Source: Darwinibacter acetoxidans_A (GTDB taxonomy: Bacteria > Bacillota > Limnochordia > Darwinibacteriales > Darwinibacteriaceae). Taken from it: DNA of 17,921 bases. Shown here piece by piece: positions 1-6,216 of this stretch (position 1 is the first letter of the stretch; every line of letters starts with the position of its first letter). The position numbers and the translations under genes are program-made. The notes beneath the pieces were generated by a model. That model did not search any database, was not told where the DNA came from, and was given only the letters and a program-made list of their open reading frames with translations. The stretch covers positions 1 through 17,921 of the forward strand of contig JBHGWS010000041.1 in assembly GCA_041936745.1 (NCBI GenBank), read 5' to 3'.

Positions 1-54
1 ATCCTGCCTGCCGTTTTTTGCTGCTTTGATTAGTTCGTTCTCCTGCCTGCCCAA
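1..54 (-). CDS. Probable sigma-70-family RNA polymerase sigma factor, N-terminal fragment
   Basis: Only 18 codons lie in the window; the gene runs off the left edge. Read on the minus strand from a TTG at 54, the peptide is MGRQENELIKAAKNGRQD. This resembles the first helix of sigma region 2 in ECF and other sigma-70-family factors, where an E-L-I/L-x-x-A-x-x-G-x-x-x-A/D pattern is typical. The start is supported by a G-rich ribosome site (AAGGGGGG, about 62-69) seven bases upstream. An ATG at 61 in another frame touches that site directly and gives a less family-like peptide. The gene is divergent from the VanZ-like gene, so 55-288 should hold both promoters. The subfamily cannot be told from so short a piece. 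Confidence 0.5.
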   Translation of the reverse strand, partial: MGRQENELIKAAKNGRQD

Positions 55-134
55 AAACCATCCCCCCTTCAAGACGCCTTCACTTTATATACCCTTCGTC
101 GCCTGCAAAAGTTTATGATTTTGGGGAAAAATTT

Positions 135-180
135 TTGGCAAAGTTTAGGTGGTCGGTTAAAACACCTGTTAAACTGCCAA
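135..180. repeat. Imperfect inverted repeat in the divergent intergenic region
   Basis: The left arm TTGGCA-(AA)-GTTTA-GGTG is matched by the right arm CACC-(TGT)-TAAAC-TGCCAA, with a loop of about 11 bases. It forms three short helices separated by small bulges. Forward, no T-run follows, so a simple terminator for the plus strand is unlikely. TTGGCA at 135-140 could also serve as a -35 box, with TAAAAC at 158-163 after a 17-base spacer as a weak -10 for the VanZ-like gene. A regulator site or an RNA hairpin are both possible. Confidence 0.4.
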
Positions 181-288
181 GTGGTAGAACTGCATTATAG
201 ATAACAGGCCGGGCTGAGAGGGAAAAGAGGGGAAAAGATAGCTAGGTCCTATGGGGGGTTTATCTCGGGGGTAGCAGCGCTAATCCCC

Positions 289-675
289 ATGAACATTTGG
301 AGTTCGATCAGTTATCACATTCTGCGGTTTGGCAAACTCCGCTTTTTGGCTTGGATGGCCGTAATTTTATACGGTAATCTGCCGCGGACTTTGCCGGAAG
401 AAATTTAGGCGCTTTTAATCCACTCTGCATGGTTGGGTTTTTTGGGCGTCCTTTTCGCTTATTTTATCTCCCTGGTGGGTGAGCGCGGTTATCTGGGTAA
501 AGCCGTTCTTTACAGCGTGGGGGCGGCCCTTTTTAATTATGCGTTGCCCTATCTTTTTCAAGTACCGTATTTAAGCAAGATGCCCGTAAAAGATGTCATC
601 AGCAACCACCTGGGCGCCGTGGTTTGGGGTTTGACTTTAGGCATTGTTTTTAAGAAATTGCCCGCTGTTACCTAA
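289..675 (+). pseudogene. VanZ-like membrane protein gene with in-frame UAG
   Basis: One reading frame runs from ATG at 289 to TAA at 675 but is broken by TAG at 406-408, after 39 codons. Downstream of the stop the same frame continues for about 88 codons with two or three hydrophobic segments. Near its end is the motif PVKDVISNHLGAVVWG, which resembles the conserved C-terminal part of VanZ-like proteins (a D-[VL]-x-x-N-x-x-G core within a membrane helix). The 39-residue upstream part is also hydrophobic and ends in LPRTLPEEI, so both halves look like pieces of one protein of about 128 residues. A TTG at 433 could restart translation but has no clear ribosome site. The simplest reading is a nonsense mutation; readthrough or sequencing error remain possible. 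The gene's 3' end overlaps the convergent amidase gene by eight bases. Confidence 0.6.
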
Positions 676-1504
676 TCTTTTCCCAGTCAAAAAGGCTGCC
701 CGGATCCCACTTTCTCGCCGGGTCGTAATCTTCGTGGCCTAAGATGTTGGCTTTTGGGATGTTGTATTTACGCCGTAAATAGTAGACTAAACTTGCCAGT
801 GCACTGTATTGCTCCTTTGTATAACCTCTCGTTTTAGGATCAATTCTACTATTTGGCCCGGGCCCGATTACATCGGCCATCTCCGCAGGGGTGCCGATGC
901 CTAAAACCTCGATGCCCAAAGAATAGCGGTTCATGCCGTTAAAAATCCCGGCCCAAGAACCTCGACCCGCATGCCGCGCCTTGAGGTGATCGGGGACAAA
1001 TTGATAGATGGAGCCATCCCGATCCACCACGTAGTGGGCCTCGACGCCATAGTTTTGAAAAATTTCGGCGATGCGCCCCAAATCGTACGGGCTGCGGGGA
1101 TTGGCCTGTGCGTCGCTGATGGCGTGGATCATAATATATAAGATGTCCCCTTCGCCTTGGGGCCGCGGTGCAAGGTTACTGATCAGGCCCGTTGGGGCTT
1201 CCTTGATTGCCGGTTCGGTGCTGACAAAAACAGCACTTATTTTTTTGCTCCGATCCGCAATAACGCTTGTTTTAGGGTTTTCCCGCTCAGAGGTTTCGCC
1301 TGTCCAGTGGCTGAAAACAAAACCGGGGGCAGGTTGGGCTTTTAGATCTATTATAGTACCGGGGGCATAACTGTGCTTTCCCTGCGGGGTGACAGTGCCT
1401 TTTCCCACTACTTCCACAAATAACGTGTAGTTCTCTGTTGGGGTTGAAAGACAGCCGGCAACAGCCAGGGCAGCCGCTGATAAAAAGATTAGGTATAGCT
1501 TCAT
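668..1504 (-). CDS. Lipoprotein N-acetylmuramoyl-L-alanine amidase (Amidase_2/AmpD-like)
   Basis: This 278-residue protein should hydrolyse the amide bond between N-acetylmuramic acid and L-alanine in peptidoglycan, acting outside the membrane. Residues 1-17 are a signal peptide with a lipobox (LAVAGC), so Cys18 is the likely lipidated residue. Residues about 27-95 resemble one InlB B-repeat/bacterial-repeat unit (GKGTVTPQGKHSYAPGT, then GFVFSHWTGE). Residues about 120-275 are an Amidase_2 domain. The AmpD-type zinc ligands fit His127 (YIMIHA), His257 (ILGHED) and Asp267 (WDPG), with Glu199 (GIEV) and Lys265 as catalytic partners. The ATG is preceded by AAGGAG eleven bases upstream. A weak minus-strand promoter may sit at 1577-1550 (TTACCA, 16 bases, AATAAT). 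A role in cell-wall turnover or spore-cortex lysis is inference only. Confidence 0.9.
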   Translation of the reverse strand: MKLYLIFLSAAALAVAGCLSTPTENYTLFVEVVGKGTVTPQGKHSYAPGTIIDLKAQPAPGFVFSHWTGETSERENPKTSVIADRSKKISAVFVSTEPAIKEAPTGLISNLAPRPQGEGDILYIMIHAISDAQANPRSPYDLGRIAEIFQNYGVEAHYVVDRDGSIYQFVPDHLKARHAGRGSWAGIFNGMNRYSLGIEVLGIGTPAEMADVIGPGPNSRIDPKTRGYTKEQYSALASLVYYLRRKYNIPKANILGHEDYDPARKWDPGSLFDWEKIR

Positions 1505-1650
1505 GTCGCTGTCCGCTCCTTGCTTTTTTAGGATTTCGTAAACGGTGGCATTATTCCTGGTAGCTTTGTAATGGTAAATTCGGGCAGAAGGCAGGTTACA
1601 GCGGCCCGTTTCGAGAAGAAAAAGGCATCAGCACGGCTCGGGAGGGGAAA

Positions 1651-2340
1651 ATGAGAAGTTTATTTGATCAAAGCGCAGCGTCTTACGATGCTTGGTATCA
1701 AACGGAAATAGGTAAAACCGTCGATGAAGTGCAAAAGGAATTGGTCTATTCGCTTTTGCAGCCTCGGCGCGGCCAGAAACTTTTGGAAATAGGCTGCGGT
1801 ACGGGTAATTATACGCTGGAGCTTGTGCAGCGTGGTTTAAACGTTACTGCGGTTGATGTGTCAAAAAATATGCTGAAACGGGCCGAGGACAAACTGCAGG
1901 CAGCGGGCCTGCAGGCTCGGCTTATCCCGGCCGATATTCAAGAGCTGCACCTGCCGCAGGGTAAATTTGATGCGGCCTTGGCGGTGGCCGCACTTGAATT
2001 TTTGGCCGAACCGGCTTCGGTTTTGGCTAAGGCTTATGATGCACTGCGACCCGGGGGTAGGCTGGTTGTGGGTATTATTGCCGCCAGCCCCTGGAGCCGG
2101 CTTTACGAAAAAGAGGCAAAAAAGGATCCCGACTCAGTTTATAACCATGCGGCCTTTTACACCGAAGCGGAACTCTTAGGGTTTTTGCCCAAAGGTGAGA
2201 GAAAAAGCGTTACGGGCCTGTACTTCGCCCCCGATTTTGAAAATTTTAGGCGGGATGAGGCTTTGGCGGTGGAAAAAGATCCGCCCCCGGGTGTTTTGCC
2301 GGGCTTTGTCTGCGCCTTGTGGAGGAAAACAAATGACTAA
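1651..2340 (+). CDS. Class I SAM-dependent methyltransferase
   Basis: The 229-residue product has a Rossmann-type methyltransferase fold. Motif I is LLEIGCGTGNYT, with the glycine loop at about 48-52. Asp69 at the end of the second strand (VTAVDVS) would contact the ribose of S-adenosylmethionine. An acidic motif follows near residues 94-96 (ADIQEL), and the post-I strand KFDAALAVAALEFL leads to LRPGGRLVVG (motif III). This pattern matches the Methyltransf_11/UbiE-like group, but the substrate cannot be read from the sequence. A strong GGAGGGG ribosome site precedes the ATG. The stop codon overlaps the start of the next gene (ATGACTAA), so the two are translationally coupled and probably share a role. 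The upstream amidase is divergent. Confidence 0.88.
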   Translation: MRSLFDQSAASYDAWYQTEIGKTVDEVQKELVYSLLQPRRGQKLLEIGCGTGNYTLELVQRGLNVTAVDVSKNMLKRAEDKLQAAGLQARLIPADIQELHLPQGKFDAALAVAALEFLAEPASVLAKAYDALRPGGRLVVGIIAASPWSRLYEKEAKKDPDSVYNHAAFYTEAELLGFLPKGERKSVTGLYFAPDFENFRRDEALAVEKDPPPGVLPGFVCALWRKTND

Positions 2341-2584
2341 ACAAGTTACCATTTCCTGTGAGTTAAGCCTGCACCCTTATGCCGATGATTACACCGAAGT
2401 CATCAGGCAGCTGCTGCAGGAAATTGACTGGGGGGATCTGCTGGTGGCGGCGGGGCCCATGAGCACAACCATTATTGGGCCCGAAGATCTGGTTTGGCGG
2501 AAAATAAAAGAAATGTATGATTTGGCCCGCAGCAAAGAGCCGCCTTTCCGGTTGGCGATCACGCTTTCCACAGGTTGTGTTTAG
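2333..2584 (+). CDS. YkoF-like / thiamine-binding-fold small protein
   Basis: This gene encodes 83 residues beginning MTKQVTISCELSLHPY. It shows the features of the YkoF-related and MTH1187-type families: a first beta strand (VTISCELSLHPY), a tyrosine-rich turn (ADDYTEV) and the typical AGPMSTTIIGP segment. YkoF of Bacillus has two such domains and binds thiamine or its hydroxymethylpyrimidine moiety; this protein has one, so it would have to dimerise. The ATG at 2333 lies inside GGAGGAAAACAAATG and overlaps the methyltransferase stop by eight bases. An open frame extends upstream to 2195 but runs inside the methyltransferase gene, so I did not use it. Ligand binding is inferred from the family. 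The downstream stretch may hold a trace of a transporter gene. Confidence 0.72.
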   Translation: MTKQVTISCELSLHPYADDYTEVIRQLLQEIDWGDLLVAAGPMSTTIIGPEDLVWRKIKEMYDLARSKEPPFRLAITLSTGCV

Positions 2585-2678
2585 CTGCGATGCCCGGCTT
2601 TCGGCCCTTGACCGCCCTCTGTCAGGCTCGGGGATAGAATAAAAAGGGAAATTGCTGATTGCTTTCCCGGCGCTCTCC

Positions 2679-2699
2679 GGAGCATTTGGGGCTCCTTTT
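2679..2699 (+). terminator. Possible intrinsic terminator after the YkoF-like gene
   Basis: GGAGC and GCTCC form a 5-bp stem around a 7-base loop, followed by TTTT and, eight bases later, another T-run. The stem is short, so this is a weak terminator, but it is in the right place to end the methyltransferase/YkoF-like operon. Confidence 0.4.
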
Positions 2700-2857
2700 G
2701 CAAATTTTTTAAATAAACAGGCGGCGGTCCGCAAAAACCGGGCCGCCGGATTGCAGTGGGCCTGCTAACCACCGCGGCCCTCTTGTCCGCGGGAGCAGTT
2801 TGGGATATTTACTTAACGTAAAAAATAACAAAACTATATAGTCTACCGTGAACCTGT

Positions 2858-2872
2858 AGTGTTGTCAACACT
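2858..2872. promoter_or_regulatory. Perfect 15-bp palindrome, candidate operator
   Basis: AGTGTTGTCAACACT is a perfect dyad with 7-bp arms around a central T. It ends four bases before the -35 box of the promoter at 2877-2905. A second, 10-bp perfect palindrome (ACTATATAGT) lies at 2833-2842. Symmetry and position suggest a dimeric regulator binding next to the promoter. I do not recognise the regulator. Confidence 0.5.
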
Positions 2873-2876
2873 TTAT

Positions 2877-2905
2877 TTGCCTTTTTCTGCGGTTTATGTT
2901 ACTAT
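2877..2905 (+). promoter_or_regulatory. SigA-type promoter for the 291-residue protein gene
   Basis: A -35 box TTGCCT (2877-2882) and a -10 box TACTAT (2900-2905) are separated by exactly 17 bases. Each matches the consensus at four of six positions, in an A+T-rich setting. Transcription would start near 2912, giving a leader of about 74 bases. Confidence 0.5.
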
Positions 2906-2919
2906 TAATATAGATCAGG

Positions 2920-2953
2920 CCGCATCGTATACGAGTGCAGTGATGCGGTTTTT
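2920..2953 (+). terminator. Hairpin plus T-run in the 5' leader, possible attenuator
   Basis: CCGCATC (2920-2926) pairs perfectly with GATGCGG (2942-2948) around a 15-base loop and is followed at once by TTTTT (2949-2953). This is the form of an intrinsic terminator, but it lies downstream of the predicted promoter and 32 bases before the GTG start at 2986. It could therefore stop transcription early under some condition. The loop itself contains part of a palindrome (TCGTATACGA). It could instead end a transcript coming from further upstream. No known riboswitch is recognisable. Confidence 0.5.
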
Positions 2954-2985
2954 GCGATTCAAGACCAGATACGGAGGAACCCAAA

Positions 2986-3861
2986 GTGAATTTGCTCAAT
3001 GAGGCTGTTAAACACGAGAGTTTTGGAGAAGGTAATGTGGTTGAATATACCGACTCCTATATAAAAGTGCGCTTTCCTTTAGGCGAGAAAAAATTTGTTT
3101 TCCCCGATGCCTTCGGCATTCATTTGACGCTGCTCGATGAAAAAATCGCCAGCAGGGTGGAAGCCATCAAGCAAAAAGTGGAAGAGAAAAGAGCCAAAAA
3201 GGAAAAGAAGCGGCAGAAAGAAAGGGCCTTGGAATACGAAAGGCAGCAGCGCATGCTGGAACGGGAACGGCTCATGAGAAGCCATAGGTTGTCTCCGGCC
3301 TCGCAGGCCGTTTTCTGGGTCGACGAAGAAGAGGAGGAAAGGATCTTCAGCGAATGGCAGGTTTTCACCAGTGTGCGTAAAAGCGGTAAACATAAGGGAA
3401 AACCTAACCGCTTGGTCCGCCTGCACCCCAACAGCGCCTGCCTGATTACGGCCAGGGAGCCCGATGTTCCGGAAGAAGAGCGGCGCATCTTAGGTGTTTT
3501 TATGGTCCGGGAGAATTTCTTGGGCAAGCTCAGCGAGGACGGCTTCATTCCCGCTCACTCCCGCTTTAGGCTGCGCCTTTCGCCGGAAGAATCGAAGAAA
3601 ATGCTCTTTTGGAAATATTATAAGAACAAGCGTTATCCCACGAACATGACTTGGAACAGCGGGCGTCACCGCTATTTCGACAATGTTTGGATGGCCCAGA
3701 TTCTCCGGGATATTCTGGAACTGAAAAAGGGCAGTGCGGAAGAAGAAATGCTGGAAGACTTTATCGAGCATTTCCACCACCTCAATCAGTTGGAAGATGA
3801 AGAGCTGCCTGAGCCTTCGGGAGCCCTATTTCAAATCGAAAAAGCCCCAAAGGAAGAATAG
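2986..3861 (+). CDS. Uncharacterised protein with N-terminal Tudor-like domain and coiled coil
   Basis: I do not recognise a named family for this 291-residue protein. Residues about 8-43 (VKHESFGEGNVVEY, then KVRFPLGEKKFVFPDAF) look like the small SH3/Tudor-like module at the C-terminus of UvrD/PcrA helicases and in CarD-like proteins, which often contacts RNA polymerase. Residues about 53-98 are a highly charged K/E/R-rich helix, a probable coiled coil. The rest (about 105-270) has basic and aromatic patches (FWKYYKNKRYP; RHRYFDNVWMAQI), with no signal peptide or membrane helix, so it is likely cytoplasmic. The start is GTG at 2986, with GGAGG about ten bases upstream. The gene is a single unit: its own promoter, palindrome and leader hairpin lie before it and a strong terminator after it. 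A nucleic-acid-related role is inference. Confidence 0.8.
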   Translation: MNLLNEAVKHESFGEGNVVEYTDSYIKVRFPLGEKKFVFPDAFGIHLTLLDEKIASRVEAIKQKVEEKRAKKEKKRQKERALEYERQQRMLERERLMRSHRLSPASQAVFWVDEEEEERIFSEWQVFTSVRKSGKHKGKPNRLVRLHPNSACLITAREPDVPEEERRILGVFMVRENFLGKLSEDGFIPAHSRFRLRLSPEESKKMLFWKYYKNKRYPTNMTWNSGRHRYFDNVWMAQILRDILELKKGSAEEEMLEDFIEHFHHLNQLEDEELPEPSGALFQIEKAPKEE

Positions 3862-3875
3862 TTGTACAAAACAAG

Positions 3876-3906
3876 CCCCCGTCAGTTGACCGGCGGGGGT
3901 TTTTTA
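3876..3906 (+). terminator. Intrinsic terminator
   Basis: CCCCCG (3876-3881) pairs with CGGGGG (3894-3899), with possible extra pairs inside the loop, followed by seven T residues (3900-3906). It ends the 291-residue protein gene fourteen bases after its stop codon. Confidence 0.9.
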
Positions 3907-4018
3907 AATTAAAGGCAAGGGGCGGGGAATTAAACGTAAAGACATATTTCGGGGCAGGTGAAAAAAGATCAAAGGTGAATTTAAAAGATAGTTCTAGCTT
4001 GTAAAGGAGCCGGTAGCT

Positions 4019-4951
4019 ATGGGAAAAAGGGACAGCAAAACTAGGGGTGCCGTCTATGCCGCGGCGGCTTTTTTAATGTGGGGATTTCTCCCACTCTATT
4101 GGAAAATACTTAAAGCCGTGCCCGCATTTGAGATTCTCATGCACCGCATCTTTTGGTCTTTTGTCTTTATGCTCCTCATCTTTTTTTACCGCGGCAGGTG
4201 GGCTGGTTTAAAGGCTGTTCTTAAAAAGCGCCGCAAAGTTGCGGCTATTATCGCCGCAGCCGTTTTAGTCAGTTTAAACTGGGGCATTTACATCTGGGCC
4301 GTCAATGCGGATCATGTGGTTGATGCCAGCCTCGGCTATTACATCAACCCGCTTTTAAGTGTCGTCTTAGGGATGGTGGTTTTAAAAGAGAGGCTTAATT
4401 TTTGGCAGGTGGTCTCTTTAATGCTTGCCTTTTTTGGCGTCTTGATCATAACTTTCCAATACGGCAGGATTCCCTGGATTGCCCTTTCTTTAGCTGTTAC
4501 CTTCGGCCTTTACGGTTTGGTGAAAAAGATGGCCGGCATTGAATCGACGCTCGGCTTAACTTTAGAGACGTTTATATTAATGCCGTTTGCCCTCGGTTAT
4601 CTCACCTATCTGCACCTGCAGGGGCAGGGTTCTTTCGGCATTTCGCCGAAAATTACTTTAACCCTGGCTTTCGCCGGGGCGGCAACTGCCGTGCCTCTTC
4701 TTTGGTTTGCCCAAGCGGCCCAAATGATTCCCCTTTCCGCCGTGGGTTTTATTCAATACCTTACGCCCACCATCATGCTGATCCTCGGCGTCGTACTCTA
4801 CGGTGAACCTTTCACCGGCCTGCATTTATTGGGCTTTGCCTGCATTTGGTCGGCCCTGGCATTATTTTCCCTCTCCCAAATAAAGCGTTTCAAAGGTTAT
4901 GAGCCGAAATGGTTGAAAAGAAAAGAATACGGCGGCCGCAACCTGCGGTAA
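4019..4951 (+). CDS. rarD: RarD-type EamA/DMT family transporter
   Basis: The 310-residue product is an integral membrane protein with about ten hydrophobic helices arranged as two EamA repeats. RarD-type features include GAVYAAAAFLMWGFLPLYWK at the start, EILMHRIFWSF in the first loop and helix, LNWGIYIWAVN, DASLGYYINPL and later FIQYLTPTIML. Its length fits the family (about 290-310). A GGAG ribosome site precedes the ATG by about nine bases. RarD proteins are usually annotated as chloramphenicol-sensitive permeases, but their natural substrate is not established. The gene lies alone between two terminators and is not part of the lysine operon. The last 20 residues are basic, as expected for a cytoplasmic tail. 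Confidence 0.93.
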   Translation: MGKRDSKTRGAVYAAAAFLMWGFLPLYWKILKAVPAFEILMHRIFWSFVFMLLIFFYRGRWAGLKAVLKKRRKVAAIIAAAVLVSLNWGIYIWAVNADHVVDASLGYYINPLLSVVLGMVVLKERLNFWQVVSLMLAFFGVLIITFQYGRIPWIALSLAVTFGLYGLVKKMAGIESTLGLTLETFILMPFALGYLTYLHLQGQGSFGISPKITLTLAFAGAATAVPLLWFAQAAQMIPLSAVGFIQYLTPTIMLILGVVLYGEPFTGLHLLGFACIWSALALFSLSQIKRFKGYEPKWLKRKEYGGRNLR

Positions 4952-4975
4952 GCTGTAGCAAAAACCGGTTTTAAT

Positions 4976-5004
4976 AAGAGCCCTCGCCGGGGTTCTTTTT
5001 TTTT
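4976..5004 (+). terminator. Intrinsic terminator after rarD
   Basis: AAGAGCCCT (4976-4984) pairs with GGGGTTCTT (4989-4997), including two G-T pairs, around the loop CGCC. A run of T follows to 5004. It separates rarD from the lysine operon. Confidence 0.88.
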
Positions 5005-5020
5005 ACCCTGCCAGGGGGCA

Positions 5021-5066
5021 TTTTGTTAATAAAAAAGGAAACAGCTGTTTCAGCCCCTTAACAAAA
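5021..5066. promoter_or_regulatory. Nested dyad upstream of kdd, candidate operator
   Basis: An inner perfect 14-bp palindrome, GAAACAGCTGTTTC (5038-5051), sits almost concentrically inside an outer inverted repeat, TTTTGTTAA (5021-5029) and TTAACAAAA (5058-5066), which is also perfect over 9 bp. The centres differ by one base. It lies just after the rarD terminator and about 110 bases before the kdd start, the place expected for control of the lysine operon. One or two dimers of a regulator could bind. I saw no convincing sigma-A promoter nearby (TTGGTG-18-TAATTA at 5087-5116 is poor). Confidence 0.5.
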
Positions 5067-5176
5067 GCACCGCCGGCCCAGAAAAGTTGGTGTTATGGAA
5101 AGGGTTTGCGTAATTATTGAAGAAGGTGTAAGGAAATGTGGTAATTATTATAAACAATACGAAAGGGGGCAACTAC

Positions 5177-6202
5177 ATGACCTCACCCTGCCCGTTCGGT
5201 ACACACAGGGTAATTAAACCGGCAGGCTCTCTTCCTCAGGGAGCGGAACGCCTTGATAACCGGATGGAGATCTATGACAACGAAATTTTACTGAACGTTG
5301 AAACTCTCAATATTGATTCTGCCAGCTTCAATCAAATCCGCCAACAGGCGGAAAACGACACCCGGCGCATGGCAGAAATAATGCTGGAAATTGTGGCAAG
5401 CAGGGGAAAACACCACAACCCGCAAACCGGCTCAGGTGGTATGTTTGTGGGCACGGTTGCAGCCATCGGTGCAGATTTAAAGGACAAAATTGATCTGAAG
5501 GTTGGCGATCGCATCGCCTCTTTAGTGTCTTTAACTTTAACTCCTCTGAGAATCGACAAGATCGAAAAAATCCACCTTGCAACGGGCCAAGTTGACATTC
5601 AAGGGAAGGCCGTCCTTTTTGCCAGCTCAATTTATGCCGTGCTCCCCGCTGACCTGCCCCAAAGGCTGGCTTTAGCGGCCTTAGATGTGGCCGGTGCCCC
5701 GGCGCAGGTGGCAAAGATCGTTAAACCGGGGGATACAGTTTTAATCATAGGCGCAGGCGGCAAAGCAGGGAGCCTCTGCCTGCACGAAGCAAGAAAACGG
5801 GCAGGCCGAGTTATCGCCATGGACTACGGCGAGAAAGCCTGTGAGCGGGTCCGCAGATTGGATCTGGCCCACATCGTGCTCGATGTGGATGCAACTAAAC
5901 CAATGGCCTGCCTTGATGCTTTAGAAAAAGCCGCGGGCAGGCCGGCAGATGTGGTCATTAACTGCGTGAACGTCCCCCGCACGGAAATGGCCTCAATTTT
6001 GTGTACCGGCGATGGAGGCACAGTCTATTTTTTCAGCATGGCGACAAGCTTCACGGCGGCGGCCTTAGGTGCCGAAGGGGTGGGCAAAGATGTGACCATG
6101 ATTATTGGCAACGGTTACACAAAAAACCACGCCGCAATTACCCTGCAGGTTCTGAGGGAAAATGAGAAACTGCGGCGGCTGTTTTTGGAAATCTATGCGT
6201 AA
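5177..6202 (+). CDS. kdd: L-erythro-3,5-diaminohexanoate dehydrogenase
   Basis: Kdd (EC 1.4.1.11) oxidatively deaminates 3,5-diaminohexanoate to 3-keto-5-aminohexanoate with NAD(P)+, the third step of lysine fermentation. I chose ATG at 5177 because AAAGGGGG lies eight bases upstream and the resulting 341 residues start with MTSPCPFGTHRVIKP; a GTG at 5138 would add 13 residues with no clear ribosome site. The protein resembles medium-chain dehydrogenases: a GroES-like N-terminal part with GGMFVGTVAAIG (88-98), then a Rossmann domain whose nucleotide loop is VLIIGAGGKAGS (188-199), followed by AMDYGEKA. Zinc-binding cysteines of alcohol dehydrogenases are not evident. It is the first gene of the operon, and kamB follows 14 bases later. 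Confidence 0.93.
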   Translation: MTSPCPFGTHRVIKPAGSLPQGAERLDNRMEIYDNEILLNVETLNIDSASFNQIRQQAENDTRRMAEIMLEIVASRGKHHNPQTGSGGMFVGTVAAIGADLKDKIDLKVGDRIASLVSLTLTPLRIDKIEKIHLATGQVDIQGKAVLFASSIYAVLPADLPQRLALAALDVAGAPAQVAKIVKPGDTVLIIGAGGKAGSLCLHEARKRAGRVIAMDYGEKACERVRRLDLAHIVLDVDATKPMACLDALEKAAGRPADVVINCVNVPRTEMASILCTGDGGTVYFFSMATSFTAAALGAEGVGKDVTMIIGNGYTKNHAAITLQVLRENEKLRRLFLEIYA

Positions 6203-6216
6203 TTGGGGGCTTTGCG

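Larger units (their letters stand above)
2585..2985. other. 401-base gene-poor region with hairpins and regulatory signals
   Basis: No convincing complete gene lies here. In order it holds: a 6-bp hairpin (GGGAAA/TTTCCC, about 2646-2668); a terminator-like hairpin (2679-2699); a GC-rich imperfect hairpin (GGCGGC/GCCGCC, 2720-2747); an open stretch at 2717-2821 in the frame of the preceding gene whose end is hydrophobic (IAVGLLTTAALLSAGAVWD) but which lacks a start and ribosome site; two perfect palindromes (2833-2842 and 2858-2872); a promoter (2877-2905); and a leader hairpin with T-run (2920-2953). Antisense open frames across it have no ribosome site. Confidence 0.6.

Noticed and set aside
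2720..2747. GC-rich hairpin (GGCGGC/GCCGCC) as a terminator
   Set aside because: The stem has a bulge and no T-run follows on either strand.
5096..5110. Sigma-54-like promoter upstream of kdd
   Set aside because: TGGAAAGGGTTTGC resembles a -24/-12 element, but the GG-to-GC distance is 11 rather than 12 and the CAC after TGG is missing.
5138..5176. Upstream GTG extension of kdd by 13 codons
   Set aside because: AAAGGGGG is ideally spaced before the ATG at 5177, the extension has no clear ribosome site, and its residues (VIIINNTKGGNY) do not look like the start of Kdd.
4952..5176. Lysine riboswitch (L box) or T-box before the lysine operon
   Set aside because: The space after the rarD terminator is about 170 bases, no conserved L-box or T-box core is visible, and a catabolic operon would need opposite control.
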